The notes beneath the pieces are model-generated. The model was not told the origin of the DNA. It worked only from the letters and a program-made list of their open reading frames with translations, and did no database searches. Below, piece after piece: positions 36,247 through 45,733 of a DNA stretch of 64,000 nucleotides. The stretch is from Candidatus Sulfopaludibacter sp. SbA3 (GTDB lineage: Bacteria > Acidobacteriota > Terriglobia > Bryobacterales > Bryobacteraceae). Location: assembly GCA_945893365.1 (NCBI GenBank), contig CAMDED010000011.1:18449-82448 (forward strand). Direction: 5' to 3'. The translations under genes were made by a program, and so were the position numbers. Within the stretch, counting starts at the first letter, position 1. Every line of letters begins with the position of its first letter.

Positions 36247-36278
36247 AAACAGACTTTGCGTTAAACAGACTTTGCGTT
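36247..36278. repeat. 16-bp perfect tandem duplication at the 3' end of the oxidoreductase gene
   Basis: AAACAGACTTTGCGTT occurs twice in tandem, at 36247-36262 and 36263-36278. On the minus strand the first copy met encodes the last residues and the stop of the Gfo/Idh/MocA gene, and the second lies just past it. A recent slippage or duplication is likely. Confidence 0.85.
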
Positions 36279-37598
36279 GGGGTGCTGCCACGGCGCGCGG
36301 TAGGGCCGGGTCAACAGCTTGTTCGCCTCCGGATCCCCCACGATGGACCCTTTGGCGGCATCCCACGCCAGCGTTCGCCCCGTCTTCAGCGCGAGGTTCG
36401 CCAGCAGGCAGCTTGCCGTCGAAATGTAACCCTGTTCGATGTCCGCCACCGGGCGGCCGCGCTTGTCGATCGCCGCGAGTAGATCTTTCATGTGTCCGCG
36501 AATCGCCGGTGCGACGTGGCGCTCAAGGGCTTCCTCGGTCTTGTCCTCCGGATACTCCTCGAGTTCGTACTTCACGTCCTTGTGGATGGCCTGATCGTTC
36601 TTGTCGAGGGGGGTGAAATCGTAGCCCATCACGCCCGCGCGCAGCGTGCCTTTATCCCCGTAGATGGTCGCGCCCCAAGGGTACTTGGCATCGACCGGAT
36701 GCCCCCACGAGCGGTGCTGCCACACGATTTTCAAATCGTCGTATTCGAACGTGGCGATCTGGGTATCCGGGATGTTGGCTTTGCTCGCCTTGTCCATCAG
36801 GATTCCGCCCGACGACGAGACGCGGCTCGGCCACCCCAGATCGAGCATCCAGCGCACCATGTCGAGCATGTGGACGCACATGTCTCCCATGATGCCGTTT
36901 CCGTACTCGATGAACGCGCGCCAGCTTCGCGGATGAACCAATTTGTTGTAAGGGCGCAGGGGAGCCGGACCGGTCCACATTTCGTAATCGAGATTCGCGG
37001 GAGGCGCGGTGTCAGGCGGATTGTCCTTCGCGCGCATGTGATAGTAGCAGTACACTTCGGCGTGGGCGATCTTTCCCAGTTTGCCGGTCTTGACGATGTT
37101 CTCGCGCGCTTCGATCAGGTGCGGCGTGCTACGCCGCTGCGTTCCAATCTGAACTACGCGCTTGTACTTGCGGGCCGCGGCAAGCATCGCCTGTCCTTCC
37201 GCGATGTCGACGCTGATGGGCTTCTGGCAGTAAACGTCGGCGCCGGATTTCACGACTTCGATCATGGTCAACGCGTGCCAATGATCCGGCGTGGCGATCA
37301 GGCAGACGTCGAGATCTTTCTCCTTCAGCATCTCGCGGTAATCGGAGTAAGTGCGGGGCTTCTTCTTCGACGTCTGGCGGGTGGCCGTCATTTCGGCGGC
37401 TGCGGCGAGCATGCGCGAATCCACGTCGCACAGGGAAACCACTTCGACGGGCGCAACCTGAATCAGCCGGAACAAATCGGCTTTGCCATACCAGCCGCAG
37501 CCGATGAGGCCGACCCGCCTCTTCTTGTCCGAAACCTGCGCGGCGGCCAGACCGGCGGCGGTTGTAGAGAGAAATTCGCGGCGATTGAAAACGGGCAT
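36261..37598 (-). CDS. Tat-exported Gfo/Idh/MocA-family oxidoreductase
   Basis: The 445-residue protein has a twin-Arg leader (NRREFLSTTAAGLAAAQ). The NAD(P)-binding Rossmann fold starts RRVGLIGCGWYGKADL. The EKP-like segment reads DVYCQKPISVDIAEG, with Lys kept and Glu replaced by Gln. Substrate-side motifs include GNGIMGDMCVHMLDMVRW (Asp/His pair). It probably oxidises or rearranges a sugar or cyclitol in the periplasm with a tightly bound nucleotide. Exported paralogues are common in Bryobacterales. The substrate is unknown. Confidence 0.9.
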   Translation of the reverse strand: MPVFNRREFLSTTAAGLAAAQVSDKKRRVGLIGCGWYGKADLFRLIQVAPVEVVSLCDVDSRMLAAAAEMTATRQTSKKKPRTYSDYREMLKEKDLDVCLIATPDHWHALTMIEVVKSGADVYCQKPISVDIAEGQAMLAAARKYKRVVQIGTQRRSTPHLIEARENIVKTGKLGKIAHAEVYCYYHMRAKDNPPDTAPPANLDYEMWTGPAPLRPYNKLVHPRSWRAFIEYGNGIMGDMCVHMLDMVRWMLDLGWPSRVSSSGGILMDKASKANIPDTQIATFEYDDLKIVWQHRSWGHPVDAKYPWGATIYGDKGTLRAGVMGYDFTPLDKNDQAIHKDVKYELEEYPEDKTEEALERHVAPAIRGHMKDLLAAIDKRGRPVADIEQGYISTASCLLANLALKTGRTLAWDAAKGSIVGDPEANKLLTRPYRAPWQHPNAKSV

Positions 37599-37899
37599 GC
37601 CAAGAGTATATGCCTTTGCCGGGACTCGCCGCTCCGCAAGGGGCGGTCAAGAATCAAGATTCAAAGAAGCAGGCGGATTGCGTCCGCCCGCCGGGCGGCG
37701 TACCGCAACACCGCGGGTCGAGCAACCCGGCTTTCGCGAGGCCGGCAGCCGCGCCCACCTGCCCTTCCCGCCAACTTCCCGTTTGCCGGTCACCGGTTCG
37801 GAAGCCCTTTGCCCCCCATTCCTGCCACACGCCGGAGCCGATGCGAACGCGGTTCGGCGCACGGGTCAAGACTTGCACACCACTTGCTATAACATACGA
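37599..37899. other. 300-bp intergenic region upstream of the cyclase-like gene
   Basis: The region runs between two divergent genes. TATAAC at 37888-37893 lies directly before the ATG at 37900, but no well-placed -35 is seen. The rest is GC-rich with short inverted repeats and no convincing gene. Confidence 0.4.
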
Positions 37900-38865
37900 A
37901 TGCGCCTACACGATTACGCACCCCGGCCCGCGCACCTCAAATGGCTCCTCGATTCCGACCCAGCCATCCGTTGGCAGGCCATGAGGGACCTCACCGGCGA
38001 AGCTCCCGAAGCGATCGCGGCCGAGCGGTCTCGCGTCGCAACCGAAGGCTGGGGAGCCCAACTTCTCGCCATCCAATCTCCTGCTGGCGACTGGGGCGGG
38101 AGCCCCCGCGGGTGGAGAGACGATTTGCCGAAGGAGGACCGAGGCTTGCTTATTGCCCTCTACACTCTCGTCGTCTTGAGGGACCTGGGTCTCGACCCCG
38201 CCAGCAAGCAGGCTCGCAAAATGATCGCCCGCGTCGACAGGCGGCTCGTGTTTAAGCGGCTCAACAACCGGCCTTTCCTTCGCGGCGAAACCGAGCCCTG
38301 CATCAACGGCAGGATTCTCGCCATCGGCTCCTATTTCAAAGAACCGAACGACGCACTGGCCAATCAACTCCTGGGCGAGCAGCTCGAAGATGGCGGCTGG
38401 AACTGCGAAGCACCCAAAAGCCGGCGATCTTCGTTCCATACCACCATCTGCGTGCTCGAAGGACTGCTCGAATACGAACGAGCGGGGCGCAAATCGGCGG
38501 CCGTCACTCAGGCCCGCAACGGGGCCGAGAACTATCTGCTCGATCGCCGCATGTTCCGCTCCCTTCGAACCGGCGAAGTCATCGACAAACGCTGGCTCCG
38601 TTTCTCGTTCCCGACGTTTTGGCGCTACGACGTCTTGCGCGGACTCGACTATCTGCGGAATGCCCGCATCGAGGCCGACAGCCGCGTCGGCGACGCCATC
38701 GAAACCGTGATTGAGCGCCGCCACCGGAATGGGCGCTGGCCGCTCAACCTCCTTCATCCCGAACATATTCCATTGGAGATGGAGACCGGTGTCGGCAGGG
38801 CAAGCCGCTGGAACACACTGCGCGCTCTCCGGGTTCTGCGTTGGTACAACAACTCAACGGGGTAG
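37900..38865 (+). CDS. Squalene-cyclase/prenyltransferase-like alpha-alpha barrel protein
   Basis: A 321-residue protein of the terpenoid-cyclase-like fold. Repeats include AIQSPAGDWGG, LEDGGWNCEAPKSRRSSFHT and RHRNGRWPLNLLHPEH, the QW-like turns of this fold. No DxDD cyclase motif is seen, so true terpene cyclisation is doubtful. The start is ATG 37900 (MRLHDYAPRPAHLKWLLDSD); a much longer frame upstream has noise-like composition. Related bacterial proteins are annotated only as hypothetical or 'prenyltransferase repeat'. Likely cytoplasmic. Confidence 0.8.
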   Translation: MRLHDYAPRPAHLKWLLDSDPAIRWQAMRDLTGEAPEAIAAERSRVATEGWGAQLLAIQSPAGDWGGSPRGWRDDLPKEDRGLLIALYTLVVLRDLGLDPASKQARKMIARVDRRLVFKRLNNRPFLRGETEPCINGRILAIGSYFKEPNDALANQLLGEQLEDGGWNCEAPKSRRSSFHTTICVLEGLLEYERAGRKSAAVTQARNGAENYLLDRRMFRSLRTGEVIDKRWLRFSFPTFWRYDVLRGLDYLRNARIEADSRVGDAIETVIERRHRNGRWPLNLLHPEHIPLEMETGVGRASRWNTLRALRVLRWYNNSTG

Positions 38866-39101
38866 TTGCGGCTTGGGCCTGCCGCGCCTTGGCTTGGGTC
38901 GGAGTGGCCGCGAATTTTTACGCGTCACGCGGACGCGGCGGATGCCAAAGAAACGGCATAGCGGGCCGCTCCCCGGATCGCCGCCAATCTGGCGCAACAC
39001 GTCTCGTGGTTGAGCGCCAAGCGCATCGCGCACTCCGATATCACGAACGCGGCAGTGCTCGCGGGGTGCGCCAAGCGCCGATGACGATCACGCCGCAGTC
39101 G

Positions 39102-39776
39102 TCATTTCGGCAGCTCTTCGCCGGCCTGCTCGCGCACCATGTAATCGGCGTACCAGTCCGGCCAGTTCGGGTCGGGTTGCCCCGTCCGCGCCTCGTGCTG
39201 CCCGTGCGCGGCCGCGGCGCGCTGCATCGCCCGCGACAGGTCGCCCGCCGACGCATACGTCGTGCCGCCGGCGACGCGGCCAGGCGCCCGCGTCGTGACC
39301 TCCTGCAGCAGCCAGCCGTTGCCGTCGGGATCGCTGAAGGAGACGAACGAACGGTAGCTGCGATGCTCGGGATCCGGACCGCCGACCCGGAGCCGCCCAA
39401 ACAGGTAGGGCTGGTCCGCGCCGGCGTGCACGCCGCCGGCGTCGTGGAACACCTCGGTCGCGTCGACGCCGTGCGCGACGAGTTCGTCGCGCGCAGCCTC
39501 GATGTCGGAGACGATCAGGTACAGGCCCTGGGCGGAGCCGGGCGCCGCGGCGGTGACGTTCTTGCCGAAGATGACCGAGCACCCGGAGCCCGGCGGCGTG
39601 AACTGCATCACCCGGAAGTCGGCGCCGTTGTCGTAGTCGGCGTCGAGCCGCCACCCGAGCCTCCCGTAGAACTCCTTCGCGCGGCCGACATCCGAGACGG
39701 GGATGACGACCACCTCGAACTTCATGTCGACTCTCGCCGCTGTCGCGTCGTTACTTCGAACTTCGTTGGCGCTCAT
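39102..39776 (-). CDS. VOC-family (glyoxalase-like) protein
   Basis: The 224-residue protein has the vicinal-oxygen-chelate fold: MKFEVVVIPVSDVGRAKEFY, GWRLDADYDNGADFRVMQFT, then VSDIEAARDELVAHGVDATE and SFSDPDGNGWLLQEV. A C-terminal tail of about 55 residues (HEARTGQPDPNWPDWYADYM) is common in actinobacterial homologues. The gene is even more GC-rich than its neighbours, so transfer from an actinobacterium is possible. The substrate is unknown. The true start could be the MKFEVV methionine at residue 18. Confidence 0.88.
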   Translation of the reverse strand: MSANEVRSNDATAARVDMKFEVVVIPVSDVGRAKEFYGRLGWRLDADYDNGADFRVMQFTPPGSGCSVIFGKNVTAAAPGSAQGLYLIVSDIEAARDELVAHGVDATEVFHDAGGVHAGADQPYLFGRLRVGGPDPEHRSYRSFVSFSDPDGNGWLLQEVTTRAPGRVAGGTTYASAGDLSRAMQRAAAAHGQHEARTGQPDPNWPDWYADYMVREQAGEELPK

Positions 39777-39892
39777 GGCTGCCTCCTTGGTTGTCCTAAA
39801 TCTTGTGTCGAGTGCTCACTAGCGTATTGTGCCTTGAAACAGGGTTGCCCCGTCGTGGTCCGGCCGACTCGCGCGCTCGATCGCCGCCGCGC

Positions 39893-42800
39893 CTAGAACT
39901 GAAGTTTTAGCCCGAACTGCACGCGTCTCGGCTCACCGGCGCTCGTGATAGCTCCCGCCCCGGGCGTGTTGATATTCGCGGCGGGCAATCCGAAATATGG
40001 CGTGTTGGTCGCGTTGAAAGACTCGGCGCGAAACTGCAGCCGGAAACGCTCCGTCAAGGAAAACGTCTTCGCAAGCGAGAAATCGATGTTACTCAGAGCC
40101 GGTCCCACCAGGATGTTCCGTCCCGAGTTTCCGTACGTATAATTCGGCTGAACCTGGAACGCGCTTACGTCGAACCAACCGTCGATCGACCGGCGATCGG
40201 CGGGCAACGCTCCGTCGCGCAGCCGGTTCGGCCGGTCCGCGCCGCCCGCGTTCGTGATGCCGCCGGACGTCGTGACGGTGAACGGCAAGCCGCTCGTCCG
40301 GCCAAGGATGCCGCTGATCTGCCATCCGCCCAGGACCAGGTCCGCGGGCCTGCCGGCTTTCGCCATCCACCTCTTCCCTCTGCCAAAAGGCAGCTCATAG
40401 GTCGAGCTCAGCACGAAATTGTGCCGCGCATCGGTGAGAGCATTGGCGCGATTCAAGCCGCGGTCCCAGGGCTTCAATACCGCTACTCCGTCGTTGTTGC
40501 CGACCTCGTCCGTATTGTCGATGGCGTGCGACCACGTGTAGGCCCCAAGGAACGTCAGGCCTTTCGAGAAGCGCTTTTCCAGCTTTGCGATCAGTCCGTT
40601 GTAGTTCAGATTTCCCAACGGTACTTGCTGGTTGACCGCGTTGTAAAATCCCCAGACCCGGCGATTCGCGAGCGGCACAGGCGACGGCGCAATGTCGTAA
40701 GGAAGATTGTAATTCAAGGCCGTCAGCATCTTGCGCGTGCCGTTTCCGTTGTAGCCTACCGTCCACACAACATTGAAAGGCAGCTCGCGCTGGATGTCGA
40801 AAAACCACTGCTGCGAATACTGATTCGGCAGGTAACGCGATGGAGCTTCGATCCCCACCTGATTCGGCCCCGGCACCACCGTCGCGGGCAATTGCACGGC
40901 GGGAAAGCCGCCGCTCAGCGTCAGCCTCGCATTGATGCGGTCGATGGTGCCGAAGCCGATCTCCACGAAATCCGGCGCCTGATTCTGGCCGCGCGCGTAC
41001 TGCGTCTGCACGGAATCGGCGCGGGCGTAAATGAGTCCCGCGCCGGCGCGCACGACGGTCTTGTTGTTCAGCCGGTAGGCAAACCCGAGGCGCGGCGCGA
41101 AATTATTGAAATCGTTATCGCAATTGCAGGCGCCGTTCGCAAAGCGCGTCTGTTTGAGTTGAGCGGCAGGCCCCGTGTTGGCGAAGTCGAGTTCGAACGC
41201 CGACACGCGGCCGTCCGGAAAAGTAGGGGCGAAGAAGACATCGTAGCGAACGCCCAGGTTCAACGTCAGCCGGGGCGTGACCTTCCAATCGTCCTGCACA
41301 AACGCGGATAGGGTATTCGTCCAGATGTTTTCGCCGTTCTCATTGCCCAGGCTTCCGCCGCTCGCCAAGCCGAGCATGAATTCGGCCAGACCGTCTCCGG
41401 TGGCGCCGCGGTTCGCCGGATTTGCCGTGAACTCCCGCGCAAACGCGAACTGGCCGCGGGCGAATCGGGCGGCGTTCCGGAACACGTTGTCCCGCCGGAA
41501 CTCTCCACCCACGCGGAGGCTATGTTTGCCCCAGCTCTTGTACAAGGTGTCCGTGAACTGGTAAAGCTGCAGGTTGTTGGTATTCGGCCAGAAGGAGCGC
41601 GAACCGAGCTCCGCGTAACCGCCGGGCGTGAAGCGCGACAGACCATGATCGTTGGACGTCGAAAAATTCACCTTCGGGATTCCCTTGATGCCGTATTCGT
41701 CGTAGAGCGGCTTGTCGTACGGGATGTCGAAGTTGGTAAGCATCCGAGTCAACCCAAAGCGGAATTCGTTCGTCAATGAGGGACCGAACGTGGCGGTGTG
41801 CGCGGCGGCGACGCTATGGCTCAGGATGGATGTCGTGGTGGCAAGACCGCCGTCGGCCGGAAGCGGCAGAGGACCCGGCTCGAAGCGGTCGCGGTCGCGC
41901 CGGCTGTAACGAACGGACAGACGGCTGTTGTCGCTCAAGTTGTGATCGCCCTTGACGTCGTATGAGTCGACATCATTCTTCTCCGACGGCGAGAAAAAGT
42001 AGTTGTTGGCGATTCTGGAATTGTCGGTCGGAAGCGGATAGAGCTCGAGCAGCTTCGGAAACAGGGGATCCCACCGGTTTCGGGGGACGATGTTTCCGGG
42101 GAACTGCTGGCGCGTGAAGCTTGCCGCGGTTCCCACGGTTGTCGCCGGATCGAATACCGGACGAATCCGGCTGAAATCGCCGTTCCTAACCTCGGTCACC
42201 GGCACGGTCGAGATAAAGCTACGGCCGAGGCGCGTGCGCGTACCCTCGAAGGAAGCGAAGAAGAAAGTCTTGTCCTTCCGGACCGGCCCGCCGACGGTGC
42301 CGCCGAACTGATTTTGTTTGTACGCCGGCTTAGCGGCCGCGTTTCGATTCGCGAAAAAATTCGTGCCGTCGAGCGCGGAATTACGGAGAAATTCAAAGGC
42401 GGTTCCATGAACGGCGTTGGTTCCGGATTTGATATTCACAAACACCTGGCCGCCCATTCGGGTACCGTACTCGGCGGAAAGGTTGTTCGTGACCACGCGG
42501 AACTCGCCGACGGCGTCCACGCTCGGCTTCACGGCCTGTGCCTCGAAACCGATAGGACCTCCGGAGTATGTAGTGGAGTTGTCCACGCCATCGATGTTGA
42601 CCTGCACTTGATAGCCGTGCTGCCCTCCAGCCGAAAACACTCCTTCGCTCTGCGGGCGGGAGCCGCGAGCGGGCGCCGTTCCAGCGGTAAGGCGGGCGAG
42701 CTCCAGATAGTTGCGCCCGTTGAGCGGCAGTTCGACAATTCGCTTATTGTCGATTACCTGGCCGACGGTGGCCGTCTCGGAATCGATCAGCGCAGCCGTT

Positions 42801-43150
42801 GCGGAGACTTCGACGCGATCCGTCACCGCGCCAGGCTTCAGGCTGAAATCGATGCGGGCCGCCTGACCGACGTCCAACTTGATTTCAGCCACTTCGGCGG
42901 GGGAAAAGCCGGCCAGCGACGCGGTAATTCTGTAGCGCCCGACGGGCAGCGTCGGAACCGAGTACAAGCCGGTGTAGTTCGTGGATGCCTCGCGGCGCAG
43001 GCCTGTGTCCAGATTCGTCACCGTTACTTGCGCGGCTACCAGCACCGCGTCGGACTGGTCTTTGACAAGTCCCTGAATCGAAGCCGTCTGCGCGCAGAGC
43101 GCAAAGGCGGAAAGAAGAGTGGTGGTGATCCCGAAGCGAAGACTTCTCAT
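39893..43150 (-). CDS. Oar-like TonB-dependent receptor with N-terminal carboxypeptidase-regulatory-like domain
   Basis: A 1085-residue outer-membrane protein with a signal peptide (to about residue 20). The CarboxypepD_reg domain at about 22-105 reads ASIQGLVKDQSDAVLVAAQV and ASLAGFSPAEVAEIKLDVG. The plug domain follows (VIDNKRIVELPLNGRNYLEL, VNIDGVDNSTTYSGG) and then a large 22-strand-type barrel ending VQFGLKLQF with a terminal Phe. This class is massively expanded in Solibacter and probably imports or displays large carbohydrates or peptides. No TonB box is obvious. Encoded alone. Confidence 0.94.
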   Translation of the reverse strand: MRSLRFGITTTLLSAFALCAQTASIQGLVKDQSDAVLVAAQVTVTNLDTGLRREASTNYTGLYSVPTLPVGRYRITASLAGFSPAEVAEIKLDVGQAARIDFSLKPGAVTDRVEVSATAALIDSETATVGQVIDNKRIVELPLNGRNYLELARLTAGTAPARGSRPQSEGVFSAGGQHGYQVQVNIDGVDNSTTYSGGPIGFEAQAVKPSVDAVGEFRVVTNNLSAEYGTRMGGQVFVNIKSGTNAVHGTAFEFLRNSALDGTNFFANRNAAAKPAYKQNQFGGTVGGPVRKDKTFFFASFEGTRTRLGRSFISTVPVTEVRNGDFSRIRPVFDPATTVGTAASFTRQQFPGNIVPRNRWDPLFPKLLELYPLPTDNSRIANNYFFSPSEKNDVDSYDVKGDHNLSDNSRLSVRYSRRDRDRFEPGPLPLPADGGLATTTSILSHSVAAAHTATFGPSLTNEFRFGLTRMLTNFDIPYDKPLYDEYGIKGIPKVNFSTSNDHGLSRFTPGGYAELGSRSFWPNTNNLQLYQFTDTLYKSWGKHSLRVGGEFRRDNVFRNAARFARGQFAFAREFTANPANRGATGDGLAEFMLGLASGGSLGNENGENIWTNTLSAFVQDDWKVTPRLTLNLGVRYDVFFAPTFPDGRVSAFELDFANTGPAAQLKQTRFANGACNCDNDFNNFAPRLGFAYRLNNKTVVRAGAGLIYARADSVQTQYARGQNQAPDFVEIGFGTIDRINARLTLSGGFPAVQLPATVVPGPNQVGIEAPSRYLPNQYSQQWFFDIQRELPFNVVWTVGYNGNGTRKMLTALNYNLPYDIAPSPVPLANRRVWGFYNAVNQQVPLGNLNYNGLIAKLEKRFSKGLTFLGAYTWSHAIDNTDEVGNNDGVAVLKPWDRGLNRANALTDARHNFVLSSTYELPFGRGKRWMAKAGRPADLVLGGWQISGILGRTSGLPFTVTTSGGITNAGGADRPNRLRDGALPADRRSIDGWFDVSAFQVQPNYTYGNSGRNILVGPALSNIDFSLAKTFSLTERFRLQFRAESFNATNTPYFGLPAANINTPGAGAITSAGEPRRVQFGLKLQF

Positions 43151-43272
43151 GGCGGCAGTATATCAAGGGAAAATGCAAGAAACATGACAGTGCGGGGGAC
43201 GGCGCTCCACCCAAGCCACGCGCCAGCCTGGAGTATGATGACCGGGATGCGGCGGGCACGCCGGGAGCGCCG

Positions 43273-43294
43273 CGACTCTGCTACGATAGAGTCG
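43273..43294. promoter_or_regulatory. Inverted repeat directly before the small CxxC gene
   Basis: CGACTCT (43273-43279) and AGAGTCG (43288-43294) form a perfect 7-bp stem with an 8-nt loop that ends 2 bp before the ATG at 43297. It could be an operator or an RNA hairpin covering the ribosome-binding region. No Shine-Dalgarno is visible outside the stem. Confidence 0.45.
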
Positions 43295-43296
43295 TT

Positions 43297-43506
43297 ATGG
43301 GAATTCCGAACGTAAAGCGCTTCCGTCCGTTCTGCACCACCTGCAACCAGAGCTTCACCCTGATGGCCGTCCTTCCAAAGGACGCCAACGTGGAAACCTA
43401 TCTTGCCGACGCCGTCGCACGGCACGATCACAAGACTTTCCAGGAAGGCAAGGTTGCGCAGTTCAAGGTTCGCGTCGGACAGCAAAAGCAGAAAAAGTCG
43501 AAGTAG
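43297..43506 (+). CDS. Small basic CxxC protein
   Basis: A 69-residue protein: MGIPNVKRFRPFCTTCNQSF, then an acidic/hydrophobic middle (VETYLADAVARHDHKTF) and a Lys/Gln-rich tail. One CxxC pair (residues 13 and 16) could bind metal in a dimer or act as half a zinc ribbon. Codon third positions follow the GC-rich pattern of the neighbours, which supports a real gene. It fits between two genes on the other strand. Family not recognised. Confidence 0.6.
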   Translation: MGIPNVKRFRPFCTTCNQSFTLMAVLPKDANVETYLADAVARHDHKTFQEGKVAQFKVRVGQQKQKKSK

Positions 43507-43514
43507 ACCTTTTC

Positions 43515-44810
43515 TTAGATCCTGGCCTTCAGCGCCTGCAACGCGCGCACGGCCTCCTGCACAACCTCGGAATTCGCATCGTGCGTCAGCGATTCGAGGG
43601 GCGCGGAGGAGTCGGCCGCACCGCTGCGGGCGAGTATCTGTGCAAGCTGTATCTTCTCGTCCTTCGTCCCCTGGGGCAGCGCCGGATAGATGGCGGCGCG
43701 CACCGCCGGCTTCCGCGCAAGCTCTTCCAGCAGGGGGAAAGCCTCGCCCTTTCGCGCCGAGGAGTTCAGCGTGTTCACCAGATATTGAAGGGGGCTCTCT
43801 TCCGAGAGTTTTTCGTCGCCTAACATCACCAGCGCAAACGCCAGGGAGAGGCGCGGCGAATCCTTCCTTTCCTCCTCGAAGGCTGTCCGGAGAGCGGGAA
43901 CGTCGGACTTCTCCCCAAGCCGTCCGTAACCCTCCGCCGCGGCCCCGCGCATTCCTTCGTCCTTGTCCTGAAGATAGCGGGCGTAGATGTCCCTGTTCTT
44001 CGTATCCGGCAGCATGGCGATCGCAGTGAGCGCGGCGCGGCGGACTTTGGCGTTGCGGGTGCGGTTCAGAACGCCGGCGAGATCGGGAAGCGCGTCCTTG
44101 TTGCGGAGGATGCCGGTGGTCTCGATGGCCGCGATTTGCACCTTCGGGTCAAGATCGCGCAACAGAAAAACCACGTTGCCCGCAACCTTCGGATCGCGGA
44201 TCTTCTGCAGCGCGACCAGCGTTTCGTAGATCAGGTCCGTGTCCTTGGAACGCAGCCCTTCAAGAAGATCCGGCATCGCCGATGCACCTCGCAGGACGCC
44301 AACGGCGCGTGCGGCGTTCGCGCGCACCTCCTGGCCCGCGCCTCCGCGCACAAGCTTCCCGAGCGCGCCGACGACTTCGGGCCGCGCCTGAATATACGGC
44401 GGAACGACGGCATCGTTGGTATCGGAAAACCGCGATATGATCTTCGTCCCGGCGCGGCGGAAGGACGCGCTGAGTCCAGACTGGACATAGCCCGGCTGAT
44501 AGAAGTTCACCAGGCCGTCCGTCGCGCGGATCTGGATCTCGGCATCGGCGTCGAGCGTGGCCTCGATGAGCGGATCGATACTGTGCTGCGTCCCGGTCTG
44601 GACTATGGCCTTCACCGCCTCGATGCGGATCTCAAGAACCGGGTTCTTGAGCAAAGCGCGGAGTCTCGGCATCGCCGCGGAGCCTTCCTTGGCGATTTCG
44701 CGAACGTCTTTCGGTTTCAGGTTCCCCGCCGAATCCTGCGGAGCGGCGAACAGCGGAACTGCCGCGAAAAACATCGACACACGTAACACGTGCATACTTG
44801 ACGGTAGCAT
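43515..44810 (-). CDS. Exported HEAT-repeat protein
   Basis: The 431-residue protein has a signal-like N-terminus (HVLRVSMFFAAVPLFAAPQD); the start could be the Met at residue 6 or 12. It consists of HEAT/PBS-lyase-like repeats: VLEIRIEAVKAIVQTGTQHS, QEVRANAARAVGVLRGASAM, KVQIAAIETTGILRNKDALP and KVRRAALTAIAMLPDT. Such arrays bind proteins. No enzyme domain is seen. The partner is unknown; the neighbour mqnD is unrelated in function. Confidence 0.85.
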   Translation of the reverse strand: MLPSSMHVLRVSMFFAAVPLFAAPQDSAGNLKPKDVREIAKEGSAAMPRLRALLKNPVLEIRIEAVKAIVQTGTQHSIDPLIEATLDADAEIQIRATDGLVNFYQPGYVQSGLSASFRRAGTKIISRFSDTNDAVVPPYIQARPEVVGALGKLVRGGAGQEVRANAARAVGVLRGASAMPDLLEGLRSKDTDLIYETLVALQKIRDPKVAGNVVFLLRDLDPKVQIAAIETTGILRNKDALPDLAGVLNRTRNAKVRRAALTAIAMLPDTKNRDIYARYLQDKDEGMRGAAAEGYGRLGEKSDVPALRTAFEEERKDSPRLSLAFALVMLGDEKLSEESPLQYLVNTLNSSARKGEAFPLLEELARKPAVRAAIYPALPQGTKDEKIQLAQILARSGAADSSAPLESLTHDANSEVVQEAVRALQALKARI

Positions 44811-44887
44811 TGGCGGCGCGTTTTGCTCAAGGGGACCGCGGACATGGATGAACGTGAATGCTCCGCGGATGCCGATGCGTGCCGGTA

Positions 44888-45733
44888 CTACCTCACGAAT
44901 TCGAGTTCCACGCGATGGGGGATGATTCCCGCCTCGTGCCCCATGTCGAGCAACCTCTGAGCGGCGGCCGGGACGGCGTCGCCGCAGTCCACCGTGTAAT
45001 GGTTGACATACATGCCGACGAACTTGTCGGCGAGACGGTGTTCCATATCGCGGGCGAACTGCATGGCGTAGGTCAGCGCCTCGTCGTGATTATCGAGCGC
45101 ATACTGAATGCTCTCGCGCATCATCCGGCACGCTTCCGACTGCAGATCTTTCGAGAGCCGGCGGGCCAGGGCGTTGCAGCCGAGAGGCAGCGGCAAATCG
45201 TACGTCGTCTTCCACCAGCGGCCGAGATCGAGTATCTTGTGAAAACCCTCGCGATCATACGTCAACTGGCCTTCATGAATGATCAAGCCCGCATCCACGC
45301 TCTTCTCTTTTACGGCATCGAGGATCTTGTCGAATGGGACCACGACAGCTTCGAAATCCGGCTGGCAGAGTTTCAAGGCCAGATACGCGGTCGTCATCAA
45401 TCCGGGGACGGCGATCGTCTTGCCCTTCAATTCCTCCAGTTCGACAGGGCGGAGCGCCACCAGCAGGGGGCCATACCCGTCGCCTACGCTTGACCCGCTG
45501 GCCATCAAAACGTACTTATCGGCGACGTAGGGATACGCGTGATAGGAGATGGCCGTGAGTTCATAGGCGCCCTGTAGCGCCTTGCGGTTAAGCGACTCGA
45601 TTTCTTCCAGCACGTGGCGGAAGACCAGTTTCTTCGACCGGACCCGCCGCGTGGCGAGACCGTAAAACATGTAGGCGTCGTCGGAATCCGGACTGTGGGC
45701 GCTGACAATTTCCTTGGGCTCGGTCGATTTCAT
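44888..45733 (-). CDS. mqnD: 1,4-dihydroxy-6-naphthoate synthase (futalosine pathway)
   Basis: A 281-residue periplasmic-binding-protein-like enzyme. MqnD converts cyclic dehypoxanthinyl futalosine to 1,4-dihydroxy-6-naphthoate in menaquinone synthesis. Motifs: AHSPDSDDAYMFYGLA near the N-terminus, LTAISYHAYPYVADKYVLM, SGSSVGDGYGPLLVA and the central His in AGLIIHEGQLTY. There is no signal peptide, so it is cytoplasmic. Other mqn genes are not in this window. It shows that the organism makes menaquinone by the futalosine route. Confidence 0.93.
   Translation of the reverse strand: MKSTEPKEIVSAHSPDSDDAYMFYGLATRRVRSKKLVFRHVLEEIESLNRKALQGAYELTAISYHAYPYVADKYVLMASGSSVGDGYGPLLVALRPVELEELKGKTIAVPGLMTTAYLALKLCQPDFEAVVVPFDKILDAVKEKSVDAGLIIHEGQLTYDREGFHKILDLGRWWKTTYDLPLPLGCNALARRLSKDLQSEACRMMRESIQYALDNHDEALTYAMQFARDMEHRLADKFVGMYVNHYTVDCGDAVPAAAQRLLDMGHEAGIIPHRVELEFVR

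Noticed and set aside
37483..37899. N-terminal extension of the cyclase-like protein
   Set aside because: The extra 139 residues overlap the divergent oxidoreductase gene and are Arg/Pro-rich noise; ATG 37900 starts the conserved part.
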